A DNA stretch of 64,000 nt from Luteibacter sp. Sphag1AF (GTDB lineage Bacteria > Pseudomonadota > Gammaproteobacteria > Xanthomonadales > Rhodanobacteraceae): NCBI RefSeq assembly GCF_014192715.1, contig NZ_JACHYH010000002.1, forward strand, positions 62,001 to 126,000. The letters are read 5' to 3'. Of the stretch, positions 1 to 8,236 are shown one piece after another (position 1 is the first letter of the stretch; every line of letters begins with the position of its first letter). The position numbers and the translations under genes are program-made. The notes below the pieces were generated by a model that saw only the letters and a program-made list of their open reading frames with translations, did not search any database and had not been told where the DNA came from.

Positions 1-581
1 AGCAACGCCGCCGACGGATCGCGCACGCCCTGCGCCGTGAGCCACGCCAGCGATTCTTCCGGCGAGGGAGCAACAAAGTCGATGCGCTGGCAACGACTGC
101 GGATCGTGGCAGGAAGCCGCGACGGCGCATCCGCCACCAACACCAGCAGGGTGGCCGTGGAAGGCTCTTCCAGCGTTTTCAGCAACGCGTTGGCGGCCGC
201 CGCATTCATGGCGTCTGCCGGGTCGATGGTAGCGACCTGCCAGCCACCGAACTGGCTGGACATGGCCAGCCGCTGCGACAGCTCGCGAATCTGATCGACC
301 ACGATCTCGCTGCGCTGCACACCATCCTTGCGCAGGCCGAAGCTCAGGCGGACAAAGTCAGGATGCGTGCCTGCCACGAAGAAGTGGCAGCTGCGGCACT
401 CCCCGCAGGGCATGCCGTCGTGCGGATTCTGGCAGAGCAGCCCCTGGACGAAGGCGGTCAGGAATTCGCGTTTGCCAAGCCCCGCAGGGCCGGCGAGCAA
501 CAAGGCGTGCGGCAGTGCATCGCGCTGGCGGCGCGCCTGAAGGCGCTGCCAGGCTTCGTCGTGCCACGGTCGCAATGTCAC
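1..581 (-). CDS. holB: DNA polymerase III delta' subunit, C-terminus outside window
   Basis: Delta' is the structural subunit of the clamp-loader ATPase that loads the sliding clamp during replication. The translated part holds a degenerate P-loop (AGPAGLGKREF), the clustered-cysteine zinc module (CQN..CGECRSC) and a sensor-like NALLKTLEEP motif shared with DnaX. The start is a GTG whose last bases overlap the tmk stop as GTGA, so the two genes are translationally coupled. The gene runs off the left edge after about 193 codons; the family is usually 310-340 residues, so roughly the C-terminal 40% is missing. Its position after tmk matches the E. coli yceG-tmk-holB order. Confidence 0.93.
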   Translation of the reverse strand, partial: MTLRPWHDEAWQRLQARRQRDALPHALLLAGPAGLGKREFLTAFVQGLLCQNPHDGMPCGECRSCHFFVAGTHPDFVRLSFGLRKDGVQRSEIVVDQIRELSQRLAMSSQFGGWQVATIDPADAMNAAAANALLKTLEEPSTATLLVLVADAPSRLPATIRSRCQRIDFVAPSPEESLAWLTAQGVRDPSAAL

Positions 582-1237
582 GGCGTTACCTCGTCAAAAA
601 GTGGCGCCAGTGCCAGGGCTGCCTGCGAAAGCACGCCCAATGGCGTGTCGCTGGCGTCCAGCAGGCGGAAACGGGCGGGGTCGGCATGGGCGCGGGCGCG
701 ATAGGTTTCGCGGATGCGTTCAAAGAAGGAGTCGCCTTCCACCTCGATGCGATCCGCCTCACCGCGACCCGCAGCACGCGCGCGGCCGTCACTGACGGGC
801 AGATCAAGCAGCAGCGTGACATCGGGCACGACGCCCGCCACTGCCCACTGCTCAAGATCGGCAATGCGCTGCACAGGCTGTCCGCGACCACCACCCTGAT
901 AGGCATAACTGGCATCAGTGAAGCGGTCGCAGAGCACCCAGTGGCCTGCGGCCAATGCCGGCTCGATGACCTCGCGAACCAGTTGCGCGCGCGACGCGAA
1001 CATCAGCAACAGCTCGGCTTCGGCAAACAGGTGAGTCTGCGCCGCATCCAGCACGATGGCGCGGATGGCTTCGCCGACGGGCGTGCCGCCCGGTTCGCGG
1101 GTCATGACCGGCTCTACACCGTGAGCGCGCAGGTGCTCGCGCAGCCCCGCCAGCAGCGTGCTTTTGCCCGCGCCCTCGCCGCCTTCCAGCGTGATGAGAC
1201 GACCGCGTGTGATGGATTTCGATGAATTCACTGGCAA
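578..1237 (-). CDS. tmk: Thymidylate kinase
   Basis: Phosphorylates dTMP to dTDP in the cytosol, a required step of dTTP synthesis. The 219-residue product has the P-loop GGEGAGKST near residue 20, the DR(F/Y) substrate motif (LCDRFTDASYAYQGGGRG) near residues 100-115 and a Gly/Arg-rich lid region (DGRARAAGRGEADR). Length is normal for the family. Its 5' end overlaps the mltG stop by 10 bases and its stop overlaps the holB GTG start, so the three genes are read as one operon. Confidence 0.97.
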   Translation of the reverse strand: MPVNSSKSITRGRLITLEGGEGAGKSTLLAGLREHLRAHGVEPVMTREPGGTPVGEAIRAIVLDAAQTHLFAEAELLLMFASRAQLVREVIEPALAAGHWVLCDRFTDASYAYQGGGRGQPVQRIADLEQWAVAGVVPDVTLLLDLPVSDGRARAAGRGEADRIEVEGDSFFERIRETYRARAHADPARFRLLDASDTPLGVLSQAALALAPLFDEVTP

Positions 1238-2256
1238 CGCTTCAACTGGAAACAGGCGACGGCCTTATTGTGCTCGTCGAGAGTGGATGAGAACACATGA
1301 CTGCCGTCGCCTTTCGCGACGAAGTACAGCTCCGTGCCGTCAGCAGGATGCAACGCCGCCTCAATCGCCGCCTTGCCCGGCAAAGCGATGGGCGTGGGCG
1401 GCAGGCCCGCGCGGGTATAGGTGTTGTACGGCGTGTCGGTGGTCAGGTCGCGCTTGTGCACGTTGCCATCGTAGCTGGCGCCCAGTCCATAGATGACACT
1501 GGGATCGGTCTGCAACAGCATGTGCAGGCGCAGGCGCCGCACGAAGACGCCGGCGATGCGCGGGCGCTCGTCGGCCCGGCCGGTTTCCTTCTCCACGATG
1601 GACGCCAGAATCAGCGCCTCGTAGGAGCTGGCCAGGGGCAGGTCCTTGTCGCGCTTGTCCCACGCTGCATCCAGCGTTTTGGTCATGGCGACATACGCGC
1701 GCTTCATGATGGCCGATTCCGTATCGCCCTTCACATACGCATAGGTCTCAGGCAGGAAGCGCCCTTCGGGCATGTCACCTTCGGCACCCAAACGCTTCAT
1801 GATCGCCGCATCATCCAGGCCAGCCGTGTCGTGAGCAATGGTGTCGACCGAGGCAAGCGCACGACGCATGTCGGCAAATGTCCAGCCATCCACAATGGTG
1901 AGATTGCGCTGCATGACCTTGCCGCTGGCCATGTTGGCCAGCAGGTCGCGCGGCGTCATGCCCGGCACCAGGGCGAACTCGCCGGCATGCAGGCGCCCGG
2001 ATACATGCATCTGAAACGACAGTGCACGCCAGTACAGCGGCGAGGCCGTGGAAACATGGCGCTGGCGCAACTCGCGCACGATGTCCTTGAACGACGCGCC
2101 GCGCGGCACGTCAATGCTCTGCCCTGTCGTGCCAATGGCCAGCGGCGCCTGCGAAAAGCGATGCCAGTCGTAACCCAGCCACGCACCTGCGGCCACGAGG
2201 CCCAGGATCACCACTACTGCAACGACACGCCAGGCGGCGATGCCACGTACTTTCAT
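1228..2256 (-). CDS. mltG: Endolytic murein transglycosylase
   Basis: MltG (YceG) cleaves nascent peptidoglycan strands at the inner membrane and is thought to end glycan elongation. The 342-residue product has one N-terminal transmembrane helix (VVAVVVILGLVAAGAWLGY), a LysM-like subdomain and the catalytic region with LASIVEKETG, whose first Glu is the expected catalytic residue, followed by LLQTDPSVIYGLG. The open frame extends 30 codons further upstream, but the ATG at 2256 overlaps the pabC stop as ATGA and begins directly before the membrane helix, so I use it. Confidence 0.95.
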   Translation of the reverse strand: MKVRGIAAWRVVAVVVILGLVAAGAWLGYDWHRFSQAPLAIGTTGQSIDVPRGASFKDIVRELRQRHVSTASPLYWRALSFQMHVSGRLHAGEFALVPGMTPRDLLANMASGKVMQRNLTIVDGWTFADMRRALASVDTIAHDTAGLDDAAIMKRLGAEGDMPEGRFLPETYAYVKGDTESAIMKRAYVAMTKTLDAAWDKRDKDLPLASSYEALILASIVEKETGRADERPRIAGVFVRRLRLHMLLQTDPSVIYGLGASYDGNVHKRDLTTDTPYNTYTRAGLPPTPIALPGKAAIEAALHPADGTELYFVAKGDGSHVFSSTLDEHNKAVACFQLKRCQ

Positions 2257-3089
2257 TCGGTCAATCCCTGCGCTACGCCCGGTAACGGCAGGCCAAGATC
2301 CCCCCAGTGCGCCTGCAATCGACGCACCACGGAACCGGGCTGCCACTGTCGGGCCTCAAAAACCCGGACAGGGAGAATGCCCCGAACCGCCGACGTGAGG
2401 AAGACCTCGTCGGCATCGCGCAGTCGATCCAGGTTCAGATCGGCCACCCGGGCACCAGCCAGCGCGAGCACTTCAGCCCGCGCAACACCCGCCACACCGC
2501 AACGTTCAACCGGCGGCGTGACAATGTCATCGCCAAACACCGCGAAAATATTCGCTGCGGTGGCGCAGACAAGACGACCATCGCCATCAAGCAGCAGACC
2601 TTCGGTAACGGATGCATCGCTCCACTCGGAGCGGGCAAGCACCTGCTCCAGCCGATTGAGGTGTTTCAGACCGGCCAGTGCCGGCTGCTGCGCCAGCTTG
2701 AGGTCACACAGGCGAACGGCCACGCCGTTGCGGTAGTCGTCCGCCGAGGGAAGACGGGACGGCTCAGCGGAAAGAAACACGCCGGGCAGGGATGCCGGGG
2801 GAATGGCGTAGCCACGCGTGCCTTCGCCGCGGGTCACGGTCAATCGCGCCGTGGCATCGTCCCATCCACCGACCAGCGTCTTCAGTGCATCGCGCACCTC
2901 GCCGACATCGGGACACGGAATGCGCAATCGACGGCATCCCTCGATCAGCCGCTGTTCGTGGCGATGCCATAGCGGCGCTGCACCACGCACCACGCGTATC
3001 GTTTCAAACAAACCGTCGCCATACAGCAATCCGCGATCACGGGCGGATACCTCCGCCGCCATCCACAGCCGCGGCGCGTCGTCACTCAC
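2253..3089 (-). CDS. pabC: Aminodeoxychorismate lyase
   Basis: PLP enzyme that converts aminodeoxychorismate to p-aminobenzoate plus pyruvate for folate synthesis. The 278-residue product shows the fold-type IV signature RDRGLLYGDGLFETIRV near the N-terminus, the PLP lysine in LAGLKHLNRLEQ and the TEGLLLDGDGRL segment. The start is a GTG that overlaps the pabB stop as GTGA. It sits directly after pabB, so both halves of p-aminobenzoate synthesis made in this window are co-translated. Confidence 0.95.
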   Translation of the reverse strand: MSDDAPRLWMAAEVSARDRGLLYGDGLFETIRVVRGAAPLWHRHEQRLIEGCRRLRIPCPDVGEVRDALKTLVGGWDDATARLTVTRGEGTRGYAIPPASLPGVFLSAEPSRLPSADDYRNGVAVRLCDLKLAQQPALAGLKHLNRLEQVLARSEWSDASVTEGLLLDGDGRLVCATAANIFAVFGDDIVTPPVERCGVAGVARAEVLALAGARVADLNLDRLRDADEVFLTSAVRGILPVRVFEARQWQPGSVVRRLQAHWGDLGLPLPGVAQGLTE

Positions 3090-4435
3090 GACGTGTGGCC
3101 AAACGCGCGGAGCAATCCGCGCGCCTTCGCACGCGTTTCGGCGAGTTCGCGCGCCGGATCAGAGTCCGTCACGATGCCCGCCCCTGCCCGCCACGTAACC
3201 CGCCCTTCATCCAGCGTGAAAGTGCGGATGAGAATGTTCAGATCCATGTCGCCATTGCGATCAAGGTAGCCCAGCGCCCCCGTATACGCACCCCGCGGCA
3301 CACCCTCGATGGCGCCGATGATTTCCATGCATCGCACTTTGGGGCAACCGGTAATCGTGCCACCGGGGAACGTGGCCGCGATGACCTGTCCCGGCGTGAC
3401 ATCCGCACGGGCCACGCCACGCACGTTCGACACGATGTGATGCACGTGGGCGTAGCTTTCCACGACCATCAGCTCGTCCACTTCCACCGTACCCGGCACA
3501 CAGACGCGGCCCAGATCGTTTCTCTCCAGGTCGATCAGCATGACGTGTTCGGCGCGCTCTTTCGGGTGCGCAGTCAACTCACGGATGCGCGCGTCGTGAT
3601 CGTCGCCTTCCACGCGCGGACGCGTGCCTGCGATGGGCCGTGTTTGCAGCACGCCGCGGCGTGATTCCACAAGACGCTCGGGCGACGAACTGACCACCGC
3701 CCAATGTGCGCCCTGAAGCATGCCCGCAAAAGGCGCGGGATTCGCCCGACGCAGTGCAAGCATCAATGCCGCAGGCGAAGGCGTCACATCAAACGAGGCG
3801 GACCATTGCCGGGACAGGTTGACCTGAAACACGTCACCGGCACGAAGGTGCTCGTGAATGCGCACGACACCATCAAGAAAAGCCTGCGGCTCATCTTCCG
3901 ATACGGTTGGTGCGGGCACGTCGGCAGAAGGCAAGCGGGCCTCCTCCAGATCGCGCGCCATCACATCCAGCAGATCCTCCCTGCCCTCTTCGGCGATCAG
4001 GACCGTCATGTCACGCGCGTGATCCACGATCATCGCAGCGGGCGCACACAGCGCCTGCGCTACCGGCACCGAGCCGGTCGAACGCGGCAACGTCAGCGAT
4101 GGCTCGATCTGGCCAATCAGCTCATAGGCCAGATACACCGCCCATCCGCCATGGAACGGCCACGCATCATCGGCCTGGGCGATGCGTTCGGCACTCCATG
4201 CACGATCCAGCGCATCAAGGAAGGAACCTTCGATGACCTCACCGCGCTCGTCACGCACCACGCCATCGGCATGAAGGGAAAACGAGCCACCATCGTGCAG
4301 AAGAAGGAGATCAAAACGCGCCTGCTTCGTGCCCTGCGTAACACTGGCCAGCAGGCACGGATAGCGCTCCGGATACGACGCGGCCGGCGCGAGGAGATCG
4401 CGCCGGCCGGCCAGTTCTTGCGTTACGAAGCCCAA
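3086..4435 (-). CDS. pabB: Aminodeoxychorismate synthase component I
   Basis: Aminates chorismate with ammonia delivered by a PabA glutaminase subunit (not in this window). The chorismate-binding domain is complete, with KERAEHVMLIDLERNDLGRV, FPGGTITGCPKVRCMEIIG and a C-terminal GAGIVTDSDP-type motif. The start is uncertain: the longest frame (TTG at 4576) would run back inside fabF, so I use TTG at 4435, giving 449 residues, close to the 453 of E. coli PabB. The motif that carries the nucleophilic lysine in E. coli PabB (PIKGT) reads PIAGT here, at residues 267-271, as in anthranilate synthase TrpE. Neighbours (pabC) and the PGGTITG motif favour PabB over TrpE. Confidence 0.87.
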   Translation of the reverse strand: MGFVTQELAGRRDLLAPAASYPERYPCLLASVTQGTKQARFDLLLLHDGGSFSLHADGVVRDERGEVIEGSFLDALDRAWSAERIAQADDAWPFHGGWAVYLAYELIGQIEPSLTLPRSTGSVPVAQALCAPAAMIVDHARDMTVLIAEEGREDLLDVMARDLEEARLPSADVPAPTVSEDEPQAFLDGVVRIHEHLRAGDVFQVNLSRQWSASFDVTPSPAALMLALRRANPAPFAGMLQGAHWAVVSSSPERLVESRRGVLQTRPIAGTRPRVEGDDHDARIRELTAHPKERAEHVMLIDLERNDLGRVCVPGTVEVDELMVVESYAHVHHIVSNVRGVARADVTPGQVIAATFPGGTITGCPKVRCMEIIGAIEGVPRGAYTGALGYLDRNGDMDLNILIRTFTLDEGRVTWRAGAGIVTDSDPARELAETRAKARGLLRAFGHTS

Positions 4436-4442
4436 GGGGCGA

Positions 4443-5732
4443 TCAGACCCGCCTGAAGGCGAGCGTGCCGTTGGTGCCACCAAAGCCGAACGAGTTCGAC
4501 ACCACAACATCGAGCTTCGCGTTGCGCGCTTCGTTGGGTACGAGGTCCAGACCCAGCGCTTCGACTTCCGGGTCAACCTTGTTGAGGTTCATCGTGGGCG
4601 GGATAACGCCGTCGCGAAGAGCCATGACGGAGAAGATCGCTTCCACACCGCCAGCGGCGCCGAGCAGATGGCCCGTGACCGACTTGGTGGAGCTGACCGC
4701 GAACGAACCGTGGTTCCGGGCGTGCTCGCCAAACACATTGCTGATCGCGCGCGCTTCGCCACGGTCACCCACGGGGGTAGACGTGCCGTGGGCGTTGACG
4801 TACTGCACGCCGGACGCATCCAGGTGAGCGTCGTGCAGCGCATTGCGCATCGCCAGTTCGGCACCGTCGCCGCTCGGCGCGGTGATGTGAAACGCATCGC
4901 CGCTCATGCCGAAGCCGATGATCTCGGCAAGGATGTTCGCGCCACGTGCCTTGGCGAACTCGTATTCCTCAAGCATCAGCATGCCTGCGCCGTTGGACAG
5001 CAGGAAGCCATCGCGATCCACGTCCCACGGACGGCTGGCGTGCGTCGGGTCGTCGTTGCGAACAGACATGGCCTTGGCCGAGCAGAAGCCCGCCATCGCC
5101 GTCGGCGTGGTGGCGAATTCCGAGCCGCCCGCGATCATCGCATCGGCATCGCCGTACTGGATGAGACGCATGGCCATGCCGATGTTGTGCGCAGCCGTGG
5201 TGCACGCGGAAACCAGCGCAATGTTCGGGCCCTTCAGGCCGTGATAAATCGACAGGTTGCCCGCCACCATGTTGATGATGGAGCTGGGCACGTAAAACGG
5301 CGACACCTTGCGCGGACCATCCTTGGCCAGCTCAATCGCGGTAGCTTCGATCGTGTGCAGACCGCCGATGCCGGCGCCGGCAGCGACGCCGATGCGACCT
5401 GCATTGGCGTCCGTCACGACGAGGCCGGACTCGCGGAACGCATGAGTGCCCGCAACAATGCCGTAGTGGATGAACGGGTCCATCCGGTTGAAATCCTTGC
5501 GGATGGAGCGACGATCATCTTCCGGAGTATCGGTGCCCTGGAAATAGGCAGCCACGGGATCGAAACCCCGAACCTCACCCGCAATACGCGTTGCGTATTT
5601 TTCAGAGTCGAATTGAGTGACCGGGCCGATGCCGCTATGGCCTTCGACGACATTCTTCCAGGCGGTGGCGATATCGTTACCGACCGGCGAGACAATGCCC
5701 ATACCGGTCACTACCACACGTCGTTTACTCAT
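4443..5732 (-). CDS. fabF: 3-oxoacyl-ACP synthase II
   Basis: Condenses malonyl-ACP with acyl-ACP in fatty acid elongation, including the cis-vaccenate step. The 429-residue product has the nucleophilic Cys in VSACTTAAHNIG, the two His in NAHGTSTPVGD and TKSVTGHLLGAAGG, and the terminal SNSFGFGGTNGTL. It is slightly longer than the usual 412, owing to a small insertion near residues 65-75. An AAGGA ribosome-binding site lies about 8 bases before ATG. The gene is separated from acpP by 175 bases containing a hairpin terminator or attenuator. Confidence 0.97.
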   Translation of the reverse strand: MSKRRVVVTGMGIVSPVGNDIATAWKNVVEGHSGIGPVTQFDSEKYATRIAGEVRGFDPVAAYFQGTDTPEDDRRSIRKDFNRMDPFIHYGIVAGTHAFRESGLVVTDANAGRIGVAAGAGIGGLHTIEATAIELAKDGPRKVSPFYVPSSIINMVAGNLSIYHGLKGPNIALVSACTTAAHNIGMAMRLIQYGDADAMIAGGSEFATTPTAMAGFCSAKAMSVRNDDPTHASRPWDVDRDGFLLSNGAGMLMLEEYEFAKARGANILAEIIGFGMSGDAFHITAPSGDGAELAMRNALHDAHLDASGVQYVNAHGTSTPVGDRGEARAISNVFGEHARNHGSFAVSSTKSVTGHLLGAAGGVEAIFSVMALRDGVIPPTMNLNKVDPEVEALGLDLVPNEARNAKLDVVVSNSFGFGGTNGTLAFRRV

Positions 5733-5819
5733 GCGTCTTAATCCTTCGAGGGAACCTGTACCCGGTCGCTGCGACCAGGAAACGCGGTAACCATACGCTG
5801 GCGCAGGTTACGGTATGCA

Positions 5820-5848
5820 GAAACGAAAACTGCGCCCTTATGGCGCAG
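5820..5848 (-). terminator. Terminator or attenuator between acpP and fabF
   Basis: On the minus strand a perfect 7-base-pair stem CTGCGCC/GGCGCAG with a 5-base loop is followed by TTTTCGTTT. It lies 60 bases past the acpP stop and about 90 bases before fabF. Seen in the sequence; partial termination, giving more acpP than fabF message, is an inference. Confidence 0.55.
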
Positions 5849-5907
5849 CTTCCGCATGACTTCAGGGAGTGGAAGGAAAGCCCCCCGCTCCCTGACACCG
5901 ATGTACA

Positions 5908-6147
5908 TCAGGCCGTCGTATGCGACTTGATGTAGTCGATAGCCTGCTGGACATTCGTGATCTTTTCGGCGTCTTCGTCCGGGATTTCGCATTCGAACTC
6001 TTCTTCGAGCGCCATGACGAGCTCGACAGTGTCCAGCGAATCGGCGCCCAGATCGTCCACGAACGATGCGTTCGCCGTGACCTCATCTTCCTTGACGCCC
6101 AGCTGCTCGACGACGATTTTCTTGACGCGTTCTTCGATGGTGCTCAT
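5908..6147 (-). CDS. acpP: Acyl carrier protein
   Basis: Small acidic carrier that holds acyl chains on 4'-phosphopantetheine for fatty acid and lipid synthesis. The 79-residue product carries the attachment motif [10 protein letters not shown] with the modified Ser near residue 38, and is about 30% Asp/Glu. It has a strong GGGAGG ribosome-binding site and its own good promoter just upstream (6183-6212), fitting a very abundant protein. Gene order fabG-acpP-fabF is the classic one. Confidence 0.98.
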   Translation of the reverse strand: MSTIEERVKKIVVEQLGVKEDEVTANASFVDDLGADSLDTVELVMALEEEFECEIPDEDAEKITNVQQAIDYIKSHTTA

Positions 6148-6182
6148 GTTGCAAATACCTCCCGAGGGAAAAAGCCGGCGGC

Positions 6183-6212
6183 ATTGTAGTGGCTAGCCCT
6201 TGAGGCTGCCAA
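6183..6212 (-). promoter_or_regulatory. Sigma-70-type promoter for acpP
   Basis: On the minus strand, a -35 box TTGGCA and a -10 box TACAAT are separated by 18 bases, ending about 35 bases before the acpP ATG. A small 6-base-pair hairpin (6237-6252) lies just upstream. It would let acpP be transcribed independently of the fabHDG genes. Confidence 0.65.
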
Positions 6213-6351
6213 TGCCACCGATGCGCAGTAAACGCTCCGACCGAATGGTCGGCGCGAAATGACGATTGTCTCCTAAAACCGTGCGGCTGGCGACTACCCC
6301 ACCCTTACCTGAACGAATATTCGTCGGAAGGCGGGCGCCAGTCCACGGGAC

Positions 6352-7092
6352 TTACGGCATGTACATGCCGCCATTCACGTGCAGAGTCTCGCCCGTGATG
6401 TACTTCGCCGCCGGCGAGGCCAGAAAGGCCACCGCGTCAGCAATGTCCTGTGCTTCACCCAAAGTGCCCAGGGCAATCTGCCCCAGAAGGCTCTGGCGCT
6501 GCTCTTCAGGCAGCGCGCGGGTCATGTCCGTATCAATGAAGCCCGGGGCCACCACATTCACGGTGATGCCGCGCGAGCCAATCTCACGGGCCAGCGATTT
6601 GGAGAAGGCGATGATGCCGGCCTTGGCGGCCGCATAGTTGGCCTGGCCCGGGTTGCCGGTGAGGCCGATGACCGAGGCAATGGAAATGATGCGCCCCCTG
6701 CGGGCCTTCATCATGCCGCGCATCACCGCCTTGGAAGTGCGGAATACCGAGGTCAGGTTGGTCTCGATGATCGCGTTCCAGTCATCTTCCTTCATGCGCA
6801 TGAGCAGCTGATCGCGCGTGATGCCCGCATTGTTCACCAGGACGGACACCGCACCGAATTCCTTCGCAATACCGTCGACCAGCGCTTCAATGTCGGCCGG
6901 CCGGGTCACATCCAGCACCCGACCGTGGCCACCATGGGCGGCCAGGCGGGAACCGATGGCTGCGGCACCGCTTTCGCTGGTTGCCGTGCCGATGACAGTA
7001 GCGCCCTGGGCGGCCAGCGTGTCTGCAATCGCCGCACCAATGCCGCGACTGGCGCCGGTGACCAGCGCAATCTCGCCTTTCAAAATGCTCAT
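6352..7092 (-). CDS. fabG: 3-oxoacyl-ACP reductase
   Basis: NADPH-dependent reduction of 3-oxoacyl-ACP. The 246-residue short-chain dehydrogenase has the cofactor motif TGASRGIGAAIAD near residue 15, NNAG near 87, catalytic Ser in IISIASVIG and the YAAAK active-site pair. Typical length. It follows fabD by 23 bases and precedes the acpP promoter region. Confidence 0.97.
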   Translation of the reverse strand: MSILKGEIALVTGASRGIGAAIADTLAAQGATVIGTATSESGAAAIGSRLAAHGGHGRVLDVTRPADIEALVDGIAKEFGAVSVLVNNAGITRDQLLMRMKEDDWNAIIETNLTSVFRTSKAVMRGMMKARRGRIISIASVIGLTGNPGQANYAAAKAGIIAFSKSLAREIGSRGITVNVVAPGFIDTDMTRALPEEQRQSLLGQIALGTLGEAQDIADAVAFLASPAAKYITGETLHVNGGMYMP

Positions 7093-7115
7093 CAGGTAAT
7101 CCCGGTAAAAGTGAC

Positions 7116-8066
7116 TCAGAGCGCCCAGTCGGCCAGCGCCGCATCCAGATCGGACGGCGCAGCCACAGGACGGGCCTCAATGCTCTTGTCGATGCGCTTG
7201 ATCAGGCCCGACAAGACCTTGTTCGGACCACACTCGACAGCCTGGATCACGCCAGCGGCCGACAGTGCCTGCACGCATTCGGTCCAGCGCACGGGCAGGT
7301 AGAGCTGACGCTGCAGCGCCGAGCGAATATCGACGAGGTTGTCGTAAACACGTGCTTCGGCGTTCTGCACCACCGGAATCGACGGCAGCGTCCACGCGAT
7401 GGACTCCATGCGCTCGCCAAGCTTGTCGGCGGCGCCACGCATCAACGCGCAATGGGAAGGAACGGAAACAGCAAGCTTCACCGCCTTCTTCACGCCCAGT
7501 TCGGCCAGGCGCGCCAGCGCGCGATCCACCGCAGCCACATCGCCTGCGATGACGAGCTGGCCAGGCGAGTTGTAGTTGGCCGGAGCCACCACTTCATCAC
7601 CGGCCACTTCAGCGCACACCTGTGCGATCTGCGCATCGTCGCCGCCCAGGATGGCAGCCATGGCGCCCGTGCCCGCCGGCACCGCCGCCTGCATCAGGCG
7701 ACCGCGCTCCGCCACCAGGGCAGCAGCGTCATGCAGCGACAGCGCACCAGCACAGACCAGAGCACTGTATTCACCCAGGCTGTGGCCCGACAGCAGGGCG
7801 GGACGCGGGCCACCTTCCTGCATCCACACACGCCAGACAGCAACGCTGGCGGCAAGCAATGCCGGCTGCGTATTGTCGGTGCGATTCAGCGCTTCCTCGG
7901 GGCCGTCCTGACTCATCGTCCACAGATCGACGCCCGCACCAGCGGAGGCTTCATCAAAGGTCTTTCGCACGATGTCGTGCGCGCCAGCGAGGTCGGCAAG
8001 CATGCCAACCGACTGCGAACCCTGGCCGGGGAAAACAAAGGCGAGCGAAGAAACGGATGAGGTCAT
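7116..8066 (-). CDS. fabD: Malonyl-CoA:ACP transacylase
   Basis: Loads malonate from CoA onto ACP. The 316-residue product begins with the FPGQGSQSVGM motif and has the nucleophile elbow SGHSLGEYSAL (Ser near residue 97) and the catalytic His in VPSHCALM. Length is normal. A 170-base gap with a terminator-like hairpin separates it from fabH upstream. Confidence 0.97.
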   Translation of the reverse strand: MTSSVSSLAFVFPGQGSQSVGMLADLAGAHDIVRKTFDEASAGAGVDLWTMSQDGPEEALNRTDNTQPALLAASVAVWRVWMQEGGPRPALLSGHSLGEYSALVCAGALSLHDAAALVAERGRLMQAAVPAGTGAMAAILGGDDAQIAQVCAEVAGDEVVAPANYNSPGQLVIAGDVAAVDRALARLAELGVKKAVKLAVSVPSHCALMRGAADKLGERMESIAWTLPSIPVVQNAEARVYDNLVDIRSALQRQLYLPVRWTECVQALSAAGVIQAVECGPNKVLSGLIKRIDKSIEARPVAAPSDLDAALADWAL

Positions 8067-8149
8067 CAGGTAGTCGCTGAAGCAGGAAAGCGCGAATGGT
8101 GCCAGCTAGGTGGCCGTACGTCACCATTCGTAGGCGTGTGGTGCACAGC

Positions 8150-8190
8150 ACAAAACGCAAACGACCGCCACGGCAAGCCGGGGCGGTCGT
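8150..8190 (-). terminator. Terminator-like hairpin between fabH and fabD
   Basis: On the minus strand a perfect 9-base-pair stem (ACGACCGCC with GGCGGTCGT) encloses a 12-base loop and is followed by TTGCGTTTTG. It lies about 45 bases past the fabH stop. The U-tract is imperfect, so partial read-through is likely. Confidence 0.5.
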
Positions 8191-8236
8191 CTTCGGGAGA
8201 GCGCATCGCTCGGTGCGATGCCCCGCCTGCGCCGGA

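Noticed and set aside
1297..2736. 479-residue frame on the plus strand
   Set aside because: Antisense to mltG and pabC, both strongly supported.
4436..4576. Longer pabB N-terminus starting at TTG 4576
   Set aside because: It would lie inside fabF and gives residues with no PabB similarity.
5738..5992. 84-residue frame between acpP and fabF
   Set aside because: Low-complexity product, overlaps acpP, and the region is better explained by the acpP-fabF hairpin.
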